The notes beneath the pieces were generated by a model. That model did not search any database. It was not told the DNA's origin and saw nothing but the letters and a program-made list of their open reading frames with translations. A program made the position numbers and the translations under genes. A stretch of DNA of 64,000 nucleotides from Cercopithifilaria johnstoni. Lineage: Eukaryota; Nematoda; Chromadorea; Rhabditida; Onchocercidae. Positions 13,701 to 26,799 of the stretch are shown piece by piece. Numbering within the stretch: position 1 is the first letter of the stretch; the number at the start of each line of letters is the position of its first letter. Where the stretch lies: contig CAKAEH010001258.1 in NCBI GenBank assembly GCA_916381525.1, positions 1 through 64,000 of the forward strand. The letters run 5' to 3'.

Positions 13701-14679
13701 AAATGAAAAAATATTTCAGACGGCATCTACGTATTCTAATCATACCTTTTTTTCAATCTGCTTTGGTCGAGATAGCCGTACCCAACCCATTTTGATGGCG
13801 TGCACCATCTTCCCTGAAAAAAAAGTCTATGAAAAGCGTGGCGTGTAAGAATTTGAGAAAGTAATTAGCTTCAGAACAAATTTGAGAAAGTAATTAGTTT
13901 GAAGTAATCTTACAACTTGCTAAAAAAACTGACCAACAAGACGCTTTTCATCCAATGAAGGAATAAATGAACGTTTGGAATCTGGACGATTCGATATTGG
14001 ATGAATTTCTGTTTGTGAAGAGAAGATGTCCAAAAATGGCTGATATGGATTGTAACCAAGTGACGGATATTTTGAGGCATTCAGTGCATTTAGCTTTTTC
14101 ACTTCTTCATCGCTTAAAGTAACAAAACCACCGCTTTGCCGATCGAAAACTTTTTTCCTGAATAATTTTCTTCGTATATAAGTCTTTCTAAACATTCAAA
14201 GAGATACTATAAATAATGAGATCCAACAAAACAACGACATTTAAAAGTTAATTTTAATACTTTTGCATAAACAACAAACATGCAATTTGTTTGGAAAAAG
14301 AAAATATACATAACCAACCAGTAATTAGGATCGTCCATCCTATCGAGGAATTCTTCCATATTATCTTTTTTTTCAGTCGATTTGATCGGATTTCCATCTT
14401 TATTATAGCCGATATGATCGAGACCATCATACCAAGAGATTGGGATGTTACCTATCGTATTCCTCAGATCCTGAAATAAATCATAATCATTTTCGAAGTT
14501 CCTTCTTTATCATTTCATACATTCTTTTAAGAGAACAATTCTACAAGTGAATCAAAAGGGAACTAAAAAACGAATTATAAATCCGTATCACATCTAACCT
14601 CTTCATCACTCGAATCATAATAATCGATCTTCTCACTCATTCCTTTCAACTCTTTCGAATTCATTCGTTTATAAACCAT
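10721..14679 (-). CDS. BOP1: Ribosome biogenesis protein BOP1
   Basis: BOP1 is the WD40 member of the PeBoW complex (with Pescadillo and WDR12), needed for 27S/32S pre-rRNA processing and 60S assembly in the nucleolus. Exons from the start: 14679-14599, 14470-14319, 14157-13934, 13813-13746, 13684-13517, 13414-13268, 13152-13072, 12965-12837, 12490-12251, 12018-11908, 11799-11495, 10943-10721; all phases agree and give about 642 residues. Residues 27-265 form the BOP1-specific N-terminal domain, with conserved phrases such as PISWYDGLDHIGY, NPYQPFLDIFSS, HPISNRPDSKRSFIPS and PAPKVSLPGHAESYNPP. WD40 repeats begin at about 307 (ILGHSGQVRSLSF, GGEDGKLRLW) and continue to a typical C-terminal FT. 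The acidic N-terminal region is short compared with mammals. The start is the first ATG in the exon encoding the acidic segment and faces uba-5 head to head. Confidence 0.95.
13166..13208. repeat. (AT)n microsatellite
   Basis: Alternating AT tract with a few interruptions in the BOP1 intron between the exons at 13072-13152 and 13268-13414. Confidence 0.9.
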
Positions 14680-15155
14680 TGTTATATCTGCAAAAACTAC
14701 TGTTGTGAAATGAAAAAGCGTCAATAACCCGATCTAAGTTCGACTACCAGCCTAACCGGAACATACCACCAGCCAGGAAAGGCCGACTGATAAAAGCCAA
14801 TTCGGGCTTAAGTCATTGATACAGTCTCGTAGAAAGATTTTCTCGTTGTCTATTAGCTGTGTTTGCAATTTCATTTGTTGAATTAGCATTATATTTCCTT
14901 TCATCTCACGTCTTTATACAATATTAATCTTTCATTAACGCATGTATTCATTGATAACGGACAAAAATTTAGTAAATTAGATTTTTGTTATGTTTTAGAA
15001 ATTATTTTTTTGTTTTAAAAATTAAAAATTTGTTTTTGTCTGCTTATCATTCATTTACTAGTTTGATTATCTTCTGGATGGTTTATATATCATTCTCTTT
15101 TATTATTGTAAATTTTGTATCAGTTGATTATGTTCTATTATATATTAAAGGACCA
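14680..15155. promoter_or_regulatory. Shared divergent promoter region of BOP1 and uba-5
   Basis: About 476 bases separate the BOP1 start codon (-) from the uba-5 start codon (+). The part nearest BOP1 (about 14700-14850) is less AT-rich than its surroundings. The head-to-head geometry suggests a shared control region; this is inferred from position only, and no TATA or other element is assigned. Confidence 0.45.
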
Positions 15156-18149
15156 ATGTCGACAAATTTGTCGGAACAGTTGGATGCATTACACGCCAGG
15201 CTATTAGCGGTAGGAGCTGACTTGATATGCATAAAGAGAAATAATACGAAGGATATGAATACTACAGTTAAACGATCCAAAATCGGTTAGTTGTTTTTTG
15301 GCTTTCTCATAGTTGCATTTCATTTAACTAGATTAACTACAAAACTGCCATTTCATTCCATTAGAGTCACTAGAATTTCTCACTATCCCTAAACTTTATA
15401 CCTTTTCATTCTGTTTCATATTTTTACAGCGCTATAATTTTCATATATTATTGTTGATATCCACCCCATTAATAGTAACCAAATGAATTGTTTTTTCATG
15501 ACCGCTTCATCCTCGATCATTTTATATTGTATAATGCAGATGTAATGAGTGCCGAAGTAAATGATTCCAATCCATACAGTCGATTGATGGCTTTGAAAAA
15601 AATGGGTATTGTGAAAAATTATGATGATATCCGGAAAAAAACAGTACTGATAGTAGGTGTTGGTGGTGTCGGAAGTGTTGTTGCTGAAATGTTGACAAGA
15701 TGTGGCATTGGAAAGCTTATATTGTTTGATTATGATAAGGTATATATTCTCATTTGTGACGATAAAAATCAGATCTTTTAGAAAACGTGAAAGAAATTAT
15801 TTTGTAGGGTACTTATTTAACTTTGCTAACTTCGTGTTTGTATCATCAATGAGGACTATTTTCGCTGATTCGTGGTTTAGCCTTGCACAATGAGGAAAAA
15901 CGTTATTTACTGTTATCTTTGCTGAAAAAAGAAAAGTAATATTCAATTTGATGTGGAAGTTGTGAGAATACTAATAGATTTTAGGTAGAGCTTGCTAATA
16001 TGAATCGTTTATTTTATCAACCGCAGCATTCTGGTATGAGTAAAGTTGACGCAGCACGAAACACTCTCATGTGAGTTTGCTGTTATGAAAGTAACTAGCA
16101 TGAAATATGCTGTTAGTTTATCCATGCATTACCTCTCTTTTATTATCGATTTTGTCTCTATTTTCAGAACAATCAATCCTGATGTAGATTTCGAAACGTA
16201 TAATGCGAATATAACGACTGTAGAGAACTATTCGCTCTTTGTTGACCGAATTAGGTATTTTTTGTTTCTTGTTCAAAGAAATTTAATTGCGTGGAAATTC
16301 AAGCATGAAGAATTCACAGAGGATCTGCACCGTTTCTCTTTTGTTTTTGGATATTGTCATAAATTTTCTTTTCAAGTTAAGGGATAGAGAACTTTAGAGT
16401 TAGTTAAGTGAACATCCTGCTAAATCATCCAGACACTAACTGTGCGAAATCTCACACGATATAAGATTATTCTCCAGAAACTTCTCAAACGAAGGATAAT
16501 GTTGTTTTGTTACGTATCTTTAGAATATTTTTTTTCTGTTTCTCGCAACTGCATAATGTCTGTTGATTTACGTACTAAAATTTTAGCATAGAATTGAAAT
16601 TTATGACATTATATCTGTTAATTTACGTACTAAAACAATAACATTTAACACGCTATGAGATTTCAGCTCTATGCTGAAATCTCATAGCGAATTAAAATTT
16701 GCAAATTATTTGTAGGAAGGGAAGTCTTACCGATGAAAAGGTTGAACTCGTTCTCAGTTGTGTGGATAATTTCGAAGCTAGAATGACTATTAATACTGTA
16801 CGTATAACCACTTTAATTTTTTCGTCAATGTTATAGTTCACTCTTTTTCCATTCCTTACTTGTCACTGACATTTAAAATAAATTGGATGTATCTCTCGTT
16901 GATAGCATTTACGTTTTGTTTTCAGGCTTGCAACGAAGAGAATCAGATATGGATGGAATCTGGTGTCAGCGAAAACGCAGTATCTGGTCATGTGCAATGT
17001 ATGCGTCCTGGACATAGTGCATGCTTTGCTGTAATATTTTCCGTGTTGTTGCCAAAAATGTTTTAGGAATATTAATTCATATATAATTAATGAACAATTT
17101 TTTGTTCATTAAGTTCGATATTAATTCATGAACAATTTTTTTTTTAATTAGTTCATGGTTTAAGTGGTTTAAGCTATACTTTGGGAAGTTAAATGCTTCA
17201 TTAATGTTTTAGTGTGTACCTCCTTTGGTAGTTGCCTCAAATATTAACGAGCGCACTCTAAAACGTGAAGGAGTTTGTGCAGCGTCATTACCCACCACAA
17301 TGGCCGTCGTTGCCGGCTTGCTAGTGCAAAATGCTTTGAAGTATGCATTGCTTATTGAGTCTTGTACATTGGTTCTAAACTCGTTTTATGTATATGTTAA
17401 TAAATCAGGTTCCTCCTAAATTTCGGTGAAGTATCTTACTGCGTGGGATATAATGCTCTCTGTGATTTCTTTCCTCGACATCAAATGTTACCGAATCCAA
17501 GCTGTGAAGATCGTTTCTGTCGACAAAGACAAGAAGAGTGCAAAGTATGAACTTTTAATTTCTCATCATAGTAATCAATGAAACAACTTTTCGAGATCAA
17601 AATGCTTTCGTTTTTTTATTTGCAATAATTTTTATAAATCTTTGACTCCAATGCATTTATCATCAATCTGTATAATTGCAGCAAGCTGTAATTGAAAGGG
17701 AAGCCGAGGAGAATGAACAAATCGAAGAAAAAGTAACGCACGAGGACAATGACTGGGGTTATATTGATTTTCAGAAAATTTTTGTGAGTGGATTACAATA
17801 AATCGTTATTCATGTTCATTCTTGCAGGGATTGAAGTTGTGGATGAATCGTTGATTGATCCTATTATTGATCATTGTAATGGACCTGCCGAAGGAATACA
17901 ATTCGCTTACGAAGCTCCTGTTAAAGTATTTTTTTAACGTTATGCAAGAGCCATATTACAGAAAATTTTGCACTAGTACAAATTAATTTTGTTTGTATAA
18001 TCCACTGATTTGGTAGAATATATGGTTTCAGGAGTCTTTTTGATTTAACATATTTTCTCAAAGAAGTTTTTTAGGATATGGAAAGTAAGGAACAAATATC
18101 AGAGGTGAAGAATTTGTCAGCCCTAATGGCCGAATTAAAAAGTTTATGA
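15156..18149 (+). CDS. uba-5: UBA5, E1 activating enzyme for UFM1
   Basis: Activates UFM1 through adenylation and a thioester, then passes it to UFC1 (ufmylation, linked to ER homeostasis). Exons: 15156-15285, 15540-15739, 15985-16070, 16168-16254, 16716-16797, 16926-17030, 17213-17340, 17409-17544, 17682-17757, 17828-17925, 18075-18149; 400 residues, close to human UBA5 (404). Visible features are the nucleotide-binding GVGGVGS loop (83-89), the zinc-ligand CxxC at 228/231 with partner cysteines in the PSCEDRFC segment, and the catalytic Cys252 in GVCAASLPTT. An acidic HEDNDWGIEVV stretch matches the UFM1/GABARAP-binding LIR/UFIM motif. The C-terminal helix LSALMAELKSL matches the UFC1-binding segment. 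All key residues are intact, so the enzyme should be active. An internal ATG opens exon 2 (MSAEVND), so a shorter product is possible. Confidence 0.96.
16651..16689. repeat. Perfect 17-bp inverted repeat (hairpin) in uba-5 intron
   Basis: Bases 16651-16667 and 16673-16689 are exact reverse complements separated by a 5-base loop (tctat). The hairpin lies in the intron between uba-5 exons 4 and 5, 26 bases before the exon 5 acceptor. About 70-90 bases upstream are two imperfect direct repeats sharing the core tttacgtactaaaa. Confidence 0.95.
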
Positions 18150-20973
18150 TGAATGATCATGTTAATGAACTGTTATTAGTAACAACGGGGAACAGGATAT
18201 AATTATTTATTCTTCTATTTCACTTATCAAAATACATAAAATAAAGTATACGAACCATGGAATTTTCCTCGTCTGATAAGTGGGAACACTACAGTTATCC
18301 ATATAAAAGGATCATTTTTGGCTAGAAGTATTCCATATACAAAAAATATAGGATAAAGTTCAGTACACCTTTATTGGCAACCGAAAATAAATTCATAAAT
18401 TTCGAAATGTAGTATTTGGAACGATTCATATATCATTCAAGGTGTTAAAACGAATGGGATATTTGCCGCGAAAATGTGCTTACAACACATTTAGCTGCAG
18501 TAAACACAAGTAAGAAGAATGGATATGTGCTACACTTCGTATCTTAAATTGGTTGATAAATGGATATCCCTAGATTCAAGTTGCAAACAAAAATATTCAG
18601 CCAGTAATGTGCACAAAACAATACTCAAAAACTGTAATAGCCACCAGAAAATATGCATGGGAATTGATTTATAATAAAAAGTAACAACAATTAAGTGCCA
18701 AAAATGTAAAGTACATGTAAAATCGAGACACTGTTTCGAACGTTCAACAACTTTACTCATAATAAGAGAGCATACTGCAGCCGAAAGTAATTGAGTGACT
18801 GCTCCATGTAATGTAATCTAAAACTAAGCATTGACATTACAGTTGCCTTTCCAATAACTTATGCTAGAGAATCTGTAAGACTTAAACTATTCATATGAAT
18901 ATGTTTCCACGAAAAGAAATTCCTCATTTATTTATTCAGTTTCTTTTACAGTGAATACAAAATTTCGTAGATAGAAGTTAAAGTACCTAAATCCTTAAAA
19001 ATACATGTTACAATATTATTCCTCTAGTAAGATCTTATTTTTATCCTTTTGTTGTCCTTTTAGCCAACCTCAAAGGACGGATTCCCAATATCTATGTCTT
19101 CACTGAATCATACATAGTTATACTGATATCAAGTTTCCATAGAAGTGTAGTCAGTTTAATCTTAGGTATCTAACCGCTTAATATAAGACTAATTCGAAGA
19201 GCCCTTTCTGCGGTATGTCAAATTTTATTTGATATTGTTGAAGTTTTCCAGACATTTTTATAAAACAAGAAACTGATGAGGCGATTTTGCATGAGGGAGG
19301 AAGTGAAGGTAGGAAATACAGCGATCTGGAAAAGCCACAGGGACAAAAGTGATATGGAAATTAAAACGAGTGGTAGAACCAACAGACCTCTATTGTGAAT
19401 ACTTGTTTTAACGAAGGATAATCGCCTCCAATGGAGAATATCAATGAGAGAATACATTGAGCGGTGTAGAATGTTGCTTGCATACATATCATTTGGGAAA
19501 TAATCAAACCAGGATCCCAGACATATGATCGAAACGAATTCATTTTTACCTCGTCAACATTATCAATTGACTATATTTATTAAGGTCCACAGTTCCTGAA
19601 AAATATTCATAACTGACTTTTTATCTTCAAACATCCTTTCATGTTTACAGTCTAGATCTGTCCACTGTTAATGATTACTAACCATTTATCATTCTTTTTG
19701 AAAATTAATTTTCACCGTCTAACTGATACACCTAACTGTTTTAAAAATTGTGAAGTGAATTTTTTTTCTTGAAAACATTATGTGATTGTTATCAACATGT
19801 TATTCTAAGGCAATCTAAGCCCATTAAACAATTCTTATAAGAGAATATTACTTAAAACTTTCAAGCCTATTGCTTGTGTCAAGATAATCTCCGATCTCTT
19901 TTAATGAAACATATCACTTATGAAATATATCTTCTGCATTACTGTATGCCATCATTTTATTAACTTATGGTGGTGATCGAAACGCTCTTGAAAAAATATA
20001 AGCAAATAAAGTTTAATAAGTATTCAAAATGTTCTCCTTTTAAATATTCCACTAATTTGTCATATAACTCGTCCTTATCCCTCATATAACATGTCCTTTT
20101 TGTCAACTGATTTATTCATTGACTATACAGTAATACTATAGTTTTGTTAAAATGGATACAGCTTAAAATAAACAAACTCATTTATCTTTGTTAGGTGCAA
20201 ATAAATACTCCTAATATTATATCAAATTCATGCTCCAATTGGATATCCCCGCGTGCTCTCGGATTCCGAACTAGGTTCCTGCGTAGTTGTTATTCGCGAT
20301 ATCGCATTGGTATGCGTGATGGGATCGATAATGATTGATATGGGTAGTAATGTGAGTGGGGAATCTCTCACGGAGAGTTAGGAAATTTTTCAAGTTGTAA
20401 TATAATGACGCATGACACATGAATAGAGGAAGGAAGGAGAGATGGCTTCGTTTTCTGAATATTGTTAGGAGTGATGTAGGCACGGGTTAAGAGATTGGTA
20501 AGGCCTAGTAAGATTTGGAAGAAAATGTTAACGAAAGATGGGAAGAATACGAAACAGTCGTGTGTATAGTTATAGCAGGATGTGAGTGACGGAGAGGTGA
20601 GAGATTGTTGAAGAGACGGGAGGGTTTTCATTAGGATTACGAAAGAGGGTAGTATTTATGAGCAAGCCTATATACCATTGCTCTGTCAGTCGGTACATGA
20701 ATTACGCAGTTTGTGACGTCTGAGATCGAAGTAATTCGGGTCAATCATTTACTGTTCAATTTTATATTTTTTGATTCTTAATATAATATTATGACGCATG
20801 ATGCATAAATAAAGGGAAGAAGGAAAGATGACTTCCTTTTATGAATATTGTTAAGCTACTAGAAAATGCAAATTTTAATTCATTCAATTTGATGCACATT
20901 GCAGTATTAGCAGTTTAGTGATTTATTTACGATTTTGCAGGCGGTTGCTTCTTTTCGGTCTGCTGCCTTGGAA
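18150..20973. other. Intergenic region between uba-5 and the RING gene
   Basis: About 2.8 kb without a convincing exon. An AATAAA-like signal near 18240 may end uba-5. Minus-strand ORFs at 18530-18760, 19218-19543 and 20271-20631 have biased composition and no family features. Bases 20240-20720 are richer in G+C and contain one copy of an imperfect direct repeat whose partner is at about 20783-20850. The RING gene's splice acceptor (trans- or cis-) lies at 20940. Confidence 0.5.
20398..20850. repeat. Imperfect direct repeat pair upstream of the RING gene
   Basis: A segment of about 70 bases at 20398-20466 (tgacgcatgacacatgaata, then a purine-rich run, then gaatattgttag) recurs at about 20783-20850 with substitutions (tgacgcatgatgcataaata, purine-rich run, gaatattgttaag). 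The copies are about 385 bases apart in the same orientation. Confidence 0.75.
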
Positions 20974-23682
20974 ATGTCTCAGACAAAGCAGACGACATCT
21001 TCGAATGGGACGGCACAAGAAATAAACGGATTGTCAAGCGAGCTGATAATAGTTAGTACTCGTTTGATTGAACACTTTGCGTAATTTGAGGGGATACAAA
21101 TCCTTACATCGATGTTAAGGCTTATCGTGGGAATCAAGAAATGGGAAAAAATGAACGATGTTTCCTTTGCAAGAGAGGGTAAGCCAAAGGAATATGCTAT
21201 ATAATCAGCGTGACAACGTCTTCGATGTTTATTATTATTTCTTTTAAATGAACTGATCCACTTTGTACGAAGCAATTAAGATTACCAGTTCCAGGTAATG
21301 AGGTGATTGATGCTTGAATCATGTCAATGCTATATAGCGATGTTCCCAGAGTCTGTTCTAGTAAATTTTTACTGATAGGAATGAACAACATTTAAGGACG
21401 AAAAAAATTTTTCATAATGACGTTGCAGGAGGAAAACATAGAGAATGCAAACAGCGTTTTGCAGACGAGTGTTGTGAACAGTGGGATGAATAGGGTTCCA
21501 ACATCTAGCGAAATATCATCGCATAATACAGCTCTTTCGTTTGTTTCTGGACCAACATTTACGGCTGGTTCAGTGCCTTCCGTAACTTTGCAAGGCAGTC
21601 CTGCAACTTACATACCACTACAGGTCAGTTCTTTATTATACCAGTGGAGTCTTATGTCTAAATTTTTATATTTTTCCCTACGTTATGATAAGGATGTGCT
21701 CCATCGTTATAATATATGTCGGGGTCCTTTTCCTCAGAATTTCTAAATAAAGTTTTGCAAAATTAGAATGTTACAGTGGCCCTATCACATTTTAAACCGC
21801 TTCGTGCATCATTTGAGACTTTCATTGTCAATGGGTTTAAGTATTTAAAATGGAAATTTTAGGTTCCTGGTGTGATCGAAACGGCTTTTACGCAGACTCC
21901 AGCCTTTGCCGCTCCACTCATCTATCCATCAGCATTAACAGCTGCATATATTACTGGTCCCTCAGCTGCACCTCCAGTTTCACCTTGTACATTCCTGTCG
22001 GCCGCTGCCCCAATAACAGCAGTTTGCCACTGCATCTATGCTCAACCATGTGCGCTTCATCATCGTCCAATCACTTATGCTTCACATTCACTTTCATCTT
22101 TGCGTTAGTTCTATTGCTTGTAGAAGAAAAAATAGCATGTAATTTCATGCCTTTATTTTAGAATCTACCTTATTCTTCTCTGTAGTTACTGCCTCACTTC
22201 TATATTTTAGGTACGTTGCCTGCTACATTATCGCAAAGCCATTCCCATACTTTACCAACAACAATAGCAAACAATGTTGCATCTGCTCGCGTGGGTTCAA
22301 TTAATTTTTGTTTCAGATTTACTGGTGACAGCTTTGATACCATTCGAGAAGTCAAAAATAGCATTTCAGCGTATGTATAATGTGCATTTTTTTGTAGGTA
22401 TCATCTTTACCACCTACCTTAGCTTTACCGTCTCTTCGATCGTCAGTGATGCGATTAAAGCGATCTGGTGAACAGCTCACTACCAGTCATCCTCCGCTAA
22501 CTGATCCTGATAGTGCAGCAAATATTCGTCTGCAGAAAATACGCCGTGTTGAACCTGCTTCAGAAGCAACCACTTCGTATTTGGCTTCTCATCGACATAT
22601 CGAGTAAGATGTCTTTCTTTACACGACCATTTTTTTAGCAGCTTTATTTTCACTACGTTGTTTTTTTTCCAGAGCCCGAGGTGACGAGAGAAACATGATA
22701 GAGAGTAGGCCAGGCTTGAATACAACATTTTGTTGTGACTGTCGCAGTCGCACTACCTACCAGTGTCCTTATCAGTCCTGTCCATATCACAACCATCATC
22801 ATATTTGTCCGCGTCATCCGATGTGCTTTTGTCAGCGGAATGAATCTGGCAGTAGTTACAGGTAGCCTTTGTCTTTTTTGTAGTGAATGGATTCCTCATC
22901 AGTGTGCCATATCCATATGGAATTTTAAATATAACTTTATCTAGTCAGACCTTACTTTAGGCGTGAGACTGATATGAATCCAGTACATGATTTGTTGCTG
23001 TCATCGCGTGTGGCACAAATCGAGCGTCAACAGCAGGCCAACAATTTGTGGTTTCAACGGCATTCTTTGGCGTCAAGTAATCTGATTGGTGTTGATATCG
23101 TCCCGAGACGTTTAGCATCTCAACCAGTGGTTTTCTTGCCCCGCCACCATCAGCCCATTATGGAGCTTGCTATGGTATTTATGATTTACAGTCTTGTTTG
23201 ATTTTGTTTCAGTTATTTTTTAGCTTTCATTTTTTCATTTATAAAAAGAATTTTTTGGTTTCAGGTTCTGTTGCAGCCACATGATCCAACTGTCATTTTG
23301 GGTGGCAGTGTCCCCACTTCCAATGATCCTGTACCAATTGGAGCAACTGTTGAACAAATCAACCGTTTCTCCACTACCTACAAATATATCAAAGAGAATG
23401 ATATTCCTGAAAATGAACAGGAACGCTGCACGGTCAGTTCATATTTCCCGCCGTCATTGGTATCAGTACATTTTTAATTATTAATCTTTCTAAAAGCGTT
23501 TCACAAAAATCCTTCAGGTGTGTCTCAATGATTTTGAAACGGACGAAGAAGTTCGAGCTCTTCGCTGTAATCATGTATTTCATATTGTTTGCATCGATCG
23601 CTGGCTAGTATACAATAAAAAATGCCCGGTCTGTCGTCTAGATTTGGACAAAACAAACGTAGTATCAGTGGTGTCCCTGTGA
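20974..23682 (+). CDS. RING-H2 E3 ubiquitin ligase, RNF38/RNF44-like
   Basis: Exons: 20974-21051, 21429-21623, 21863-22103, 22211-22290, 22398-22603, 22673-22861, 22949-23174, 23265-23432, 23518-23682; about 515 residues, all phases consistent. The last two exons encode a C3H2C3 RING: C460, C463, C478, H480, H483, C486, C497, C500, with the DRW and CPVCR landmarks. This C-terminal RING on a long, low-complexity Ala/Pro/Ser/Thr-rich N-terminal half is typical of the RNF38/RNF44/Arkadia-like group. A separate Cys/His-rich segment at about 287-320 (C287, C288, C290, C298, C303, H306, H308-H310, C312, H315, C318, C320) may bind another metal ion. The start is the first ATG after an acceptor at 20940, so the 5' end could be trans-spliced or there may be an upstream exon. 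The E3 activity is inferred from the RING; the substrate is unknown. Confidence 0.85.
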
Positions 23683-25530
23683 TTCTTACTAGTAAATGAT
23701 CAAAGAATTTTTAATATCTTTCATCATAGGTTAATTTTCCGCTCTTTCATTCAATTTTTTCTTGCATTTTTCATGAATCTGTATGATCTTTTCAAGTAAG
23801 GGTTCAAGATCTATAGATTATACGGAAAGAAATATCAGGGGTCTCGAAATTTGTGTCTGTGTTTTGATATATTTCTGAGTATTTTAATCTGTTATGAAGA
23901 AAACTACATAGTGATTGACTCATAGTTTCAATTTCTGATATTTGTTATTTCCTGTGCTTTCATTCATCTTCATTCAGATATTACGGTGATGAAATTTTAT
24001 AGCGACAACATTTTATATTTTCGTGTTCTTTTTTGATTTCTTTTCTTTCTCTTTGTGGTGATACCAAGCTAGATATTTTCTCGTTCTCTTACATAATGTT
24101 CGAAACAGTTTTAACAATTCTTTCAATAAACGATGAAAATTGATAAATGTTTTTTTGTGATAAATTTTTCTTGTGGAGTGATAAGTCTGGTAGTGCCGGA
24201 TGCACTGTCAAAGTTTTCCAACATTTCAGCAATCTTATCATGAGAAGTTATCACTTTTTGGAAATATTGCTAGCGATTTTTCAGAAGAGTTACTATTGCT
24301 CACTTGCTATAGCATAATTTATTTCATAGTCTGATAAGCATTCTATGTGTTACCAAGAGTGCCTGCAGATGGGAGAAAAGAGGAAATTTGTAAGGAGATA
24401 ATTAAACATATTTGAGATGTATGCCAGGTAAATCCGTTGTTCATTTATGAGTTTATCAATCTCACCATAACTGACACATCTTTATAGAGTTGTCCATGCA
24501 ACTTTTGAGGTGCAAAAATCAGGAGAAAGATGAGTTGTATATTTTCTAGTAATAGCTCATTCCAGAGCGAAATGGTATTTACAATAACAGACATCTGTCA
24601 AAGGGGACATCTGTCAACAACAGACTCAATGGACGTCCTCGAACTGACTTTACTTTCAAAATTACTGTTTGTTAGCATAGCTAGTAAAACCTTTGCTGAA
24701 TTTGTTCTGCTTGTATTCAGATTTTCTTCTCAGGTTTGTTTGGAGTACCTAAAGGCTTTTTTCCGTCGTACCGTGGTATCTCAGTCGTTGGTATTTAATA
24801 CCCTGAACATGGATTTTATGATTAATTATCTATTCCGTATGTTGTTTTTCGCCCAAGATGTAATTTTGGATAGTTGGATTATGTCTACCAAAGGAAATCA
24901 TTTATGTTTTTTGAACACTTAATAGGGAGAGTAGAAAGGATATTTGTGCAAGAGCGATAGTAAATAGGTAACATTTATAGCAAGTACAGTTCACCATTAT
25001 CATGCGAGAATTGCGAGAAAACTAGTTTTCTGGTGTTCAAATTAAGCGCAGTATTATAAACAGCCAGTGTCCCCACGTCATAATATCATAGGACCGCTTC
25101 CTTTTTCCGCAACAACACCTCGAAATCTTTAACCTCTCCTCTTCTCCAAATTTTATTATTTTATTTTCAATTCTATCATTTAATTTGTCAGGGGCTTGTT
25201 TATTCTACAAACTTCACCATTTAGGACAAATTACTATTTATCATTGATTAAAACGAAGAAGCAAATTATTGAGAAAATATTTCTATAAATAACGCTATAT
25301 TCTCTACAAACTCTAAATGATTTAAACAAGCTTTAATTATCGATCTTTTCAGAAATAAATTTATCTAATAACACTACATGACAGTACCGTTTTCCTCGTA
25401 AATGTCCATTTTACTATACTCTAATTCTTTCTTTGAACAATAACACAAATATTTCCGGATTGTTCAACTTCAATCATTACCAATTCTCTAGTTTTGATTC
25501 CATGATGAATATGATACAATATTTGCTGAT

Positions 25531-25605
25531 CAATTCATCCATGAATCATTCTATTCATCTATGAATCATTCTATCTTGCACCAATTCATCTATGAATCAT
25601 TCTAT
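25531..25605. repeat. Short tandem repeat, about 3 copies of 24 bp
   Basis: Three near-identical units built on the core ttcatctatgaatcattcta, at about 25531-25554, 25555-25574 and 25582-25605. It is intergenic. Confidence 0.85.
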
Positions 25606-26799
25606 CTTTTACTTTTATAAGATATTAGCATAGATTTTATATTTATTTCTAATTTCACATTTCCTTTTCCTACCTTTTATATGCTCTCATCTCGCTTCTG
25701 AACTTCATTTTGCCATTAATGCAGGCTTCCATATATTTACTTCTTTTCATAACAAATATTAAACAAAACATCATCCATCAGTTTTATGTTTTAACATCAA
25801 CTCATTATTTTTTGAAGAATTATAATGCAAAAATTTCTTTAAATTCGAGCGTAAAATATGGTGAGAAGCTGGAAAAAGCGAAAAATTAGGCTTCTCAGAT
25901 GTAATATTTATGAAATTCATTCTTCAGTTCGGAAAAATGTTACCTCTCCAAAATTCCGTCTCATTGTTATCATCGAAGACAATTCTACACAAAATTCATC
26001 CTAATATGTTGTCACCATTGTTCACATGTTATCACCGAAAGCTTATTCACTATATTTATAAACATTTTGTTCATAACCATGAGATCAGTTATCAACGATA
26101 AACATTCCAGAATAAGATTTTATCATCCACTACAATTCTACATAAACTCACGATTTTTCTTCAACTAAATTTAGAATAACTTATTAAGAGATTATTTTAT
26201 TACATTCTAGTGATTTCCTAACTTTTAAACTTTTCTTTTAAAGTGTTAAAAGTCAGTATTCAATTTGAACAGCAATTCAGAAGAGATGTCAAAAATACCA
26301 ATTCAAACTAAATTATCATCATTTCGCTTTCCATTTTTAAACGATGCAAGTTTGGATTCTAGAATTCTAAATCTTCAGTGAAAAGAAGAAATTACTTAAT
26401 AGAAATAGCTACTACTGCTCACTACTTTCTCTTCGTTTGTATGATTATACATTGTAATTCATTTCATCGTTATCTACATGGGATTGCACAAGTTGAAGAA
26501 AGAAAGAATCAGAATTCTTCAAGTCTTTTGATTTAAGTGCTGCATAATTTGGTAATTAATTATTTATTTTCTTTCTCAAGAAAAAAAATTTCATTTATTC
26601 CTTCAAAAAAATATTCATCTCGTGAATTTGCTATTAAAATTTTACATATATATTTGATATGAAAAAATAAAACTTTTACCTAACTAAATAAATGAAATGA
26701 AATTTATGAATTTTCTTGAAAAAGCAATTCCATCGAGATGCTGGAAAATTTTACAACAATCAAAAGTTTCGCAAATTGATCATTTTGTAAGAATGTAAA

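Noticed and set aside
20271..20631. Overlapping minus-strand ORFs of 70 and 87 codons
   Set aside because: Ser/Pro/Leu-rich complement of a purine-rich repeat region with no conserved features.
24530..24922. 130-codon plus-strand ORF downstream of the RING gene
   Set aside because: Phe/Leu/Ser-rich product without family features, no splice partners, and probably in or beyond the RING gene's 3' UTR.
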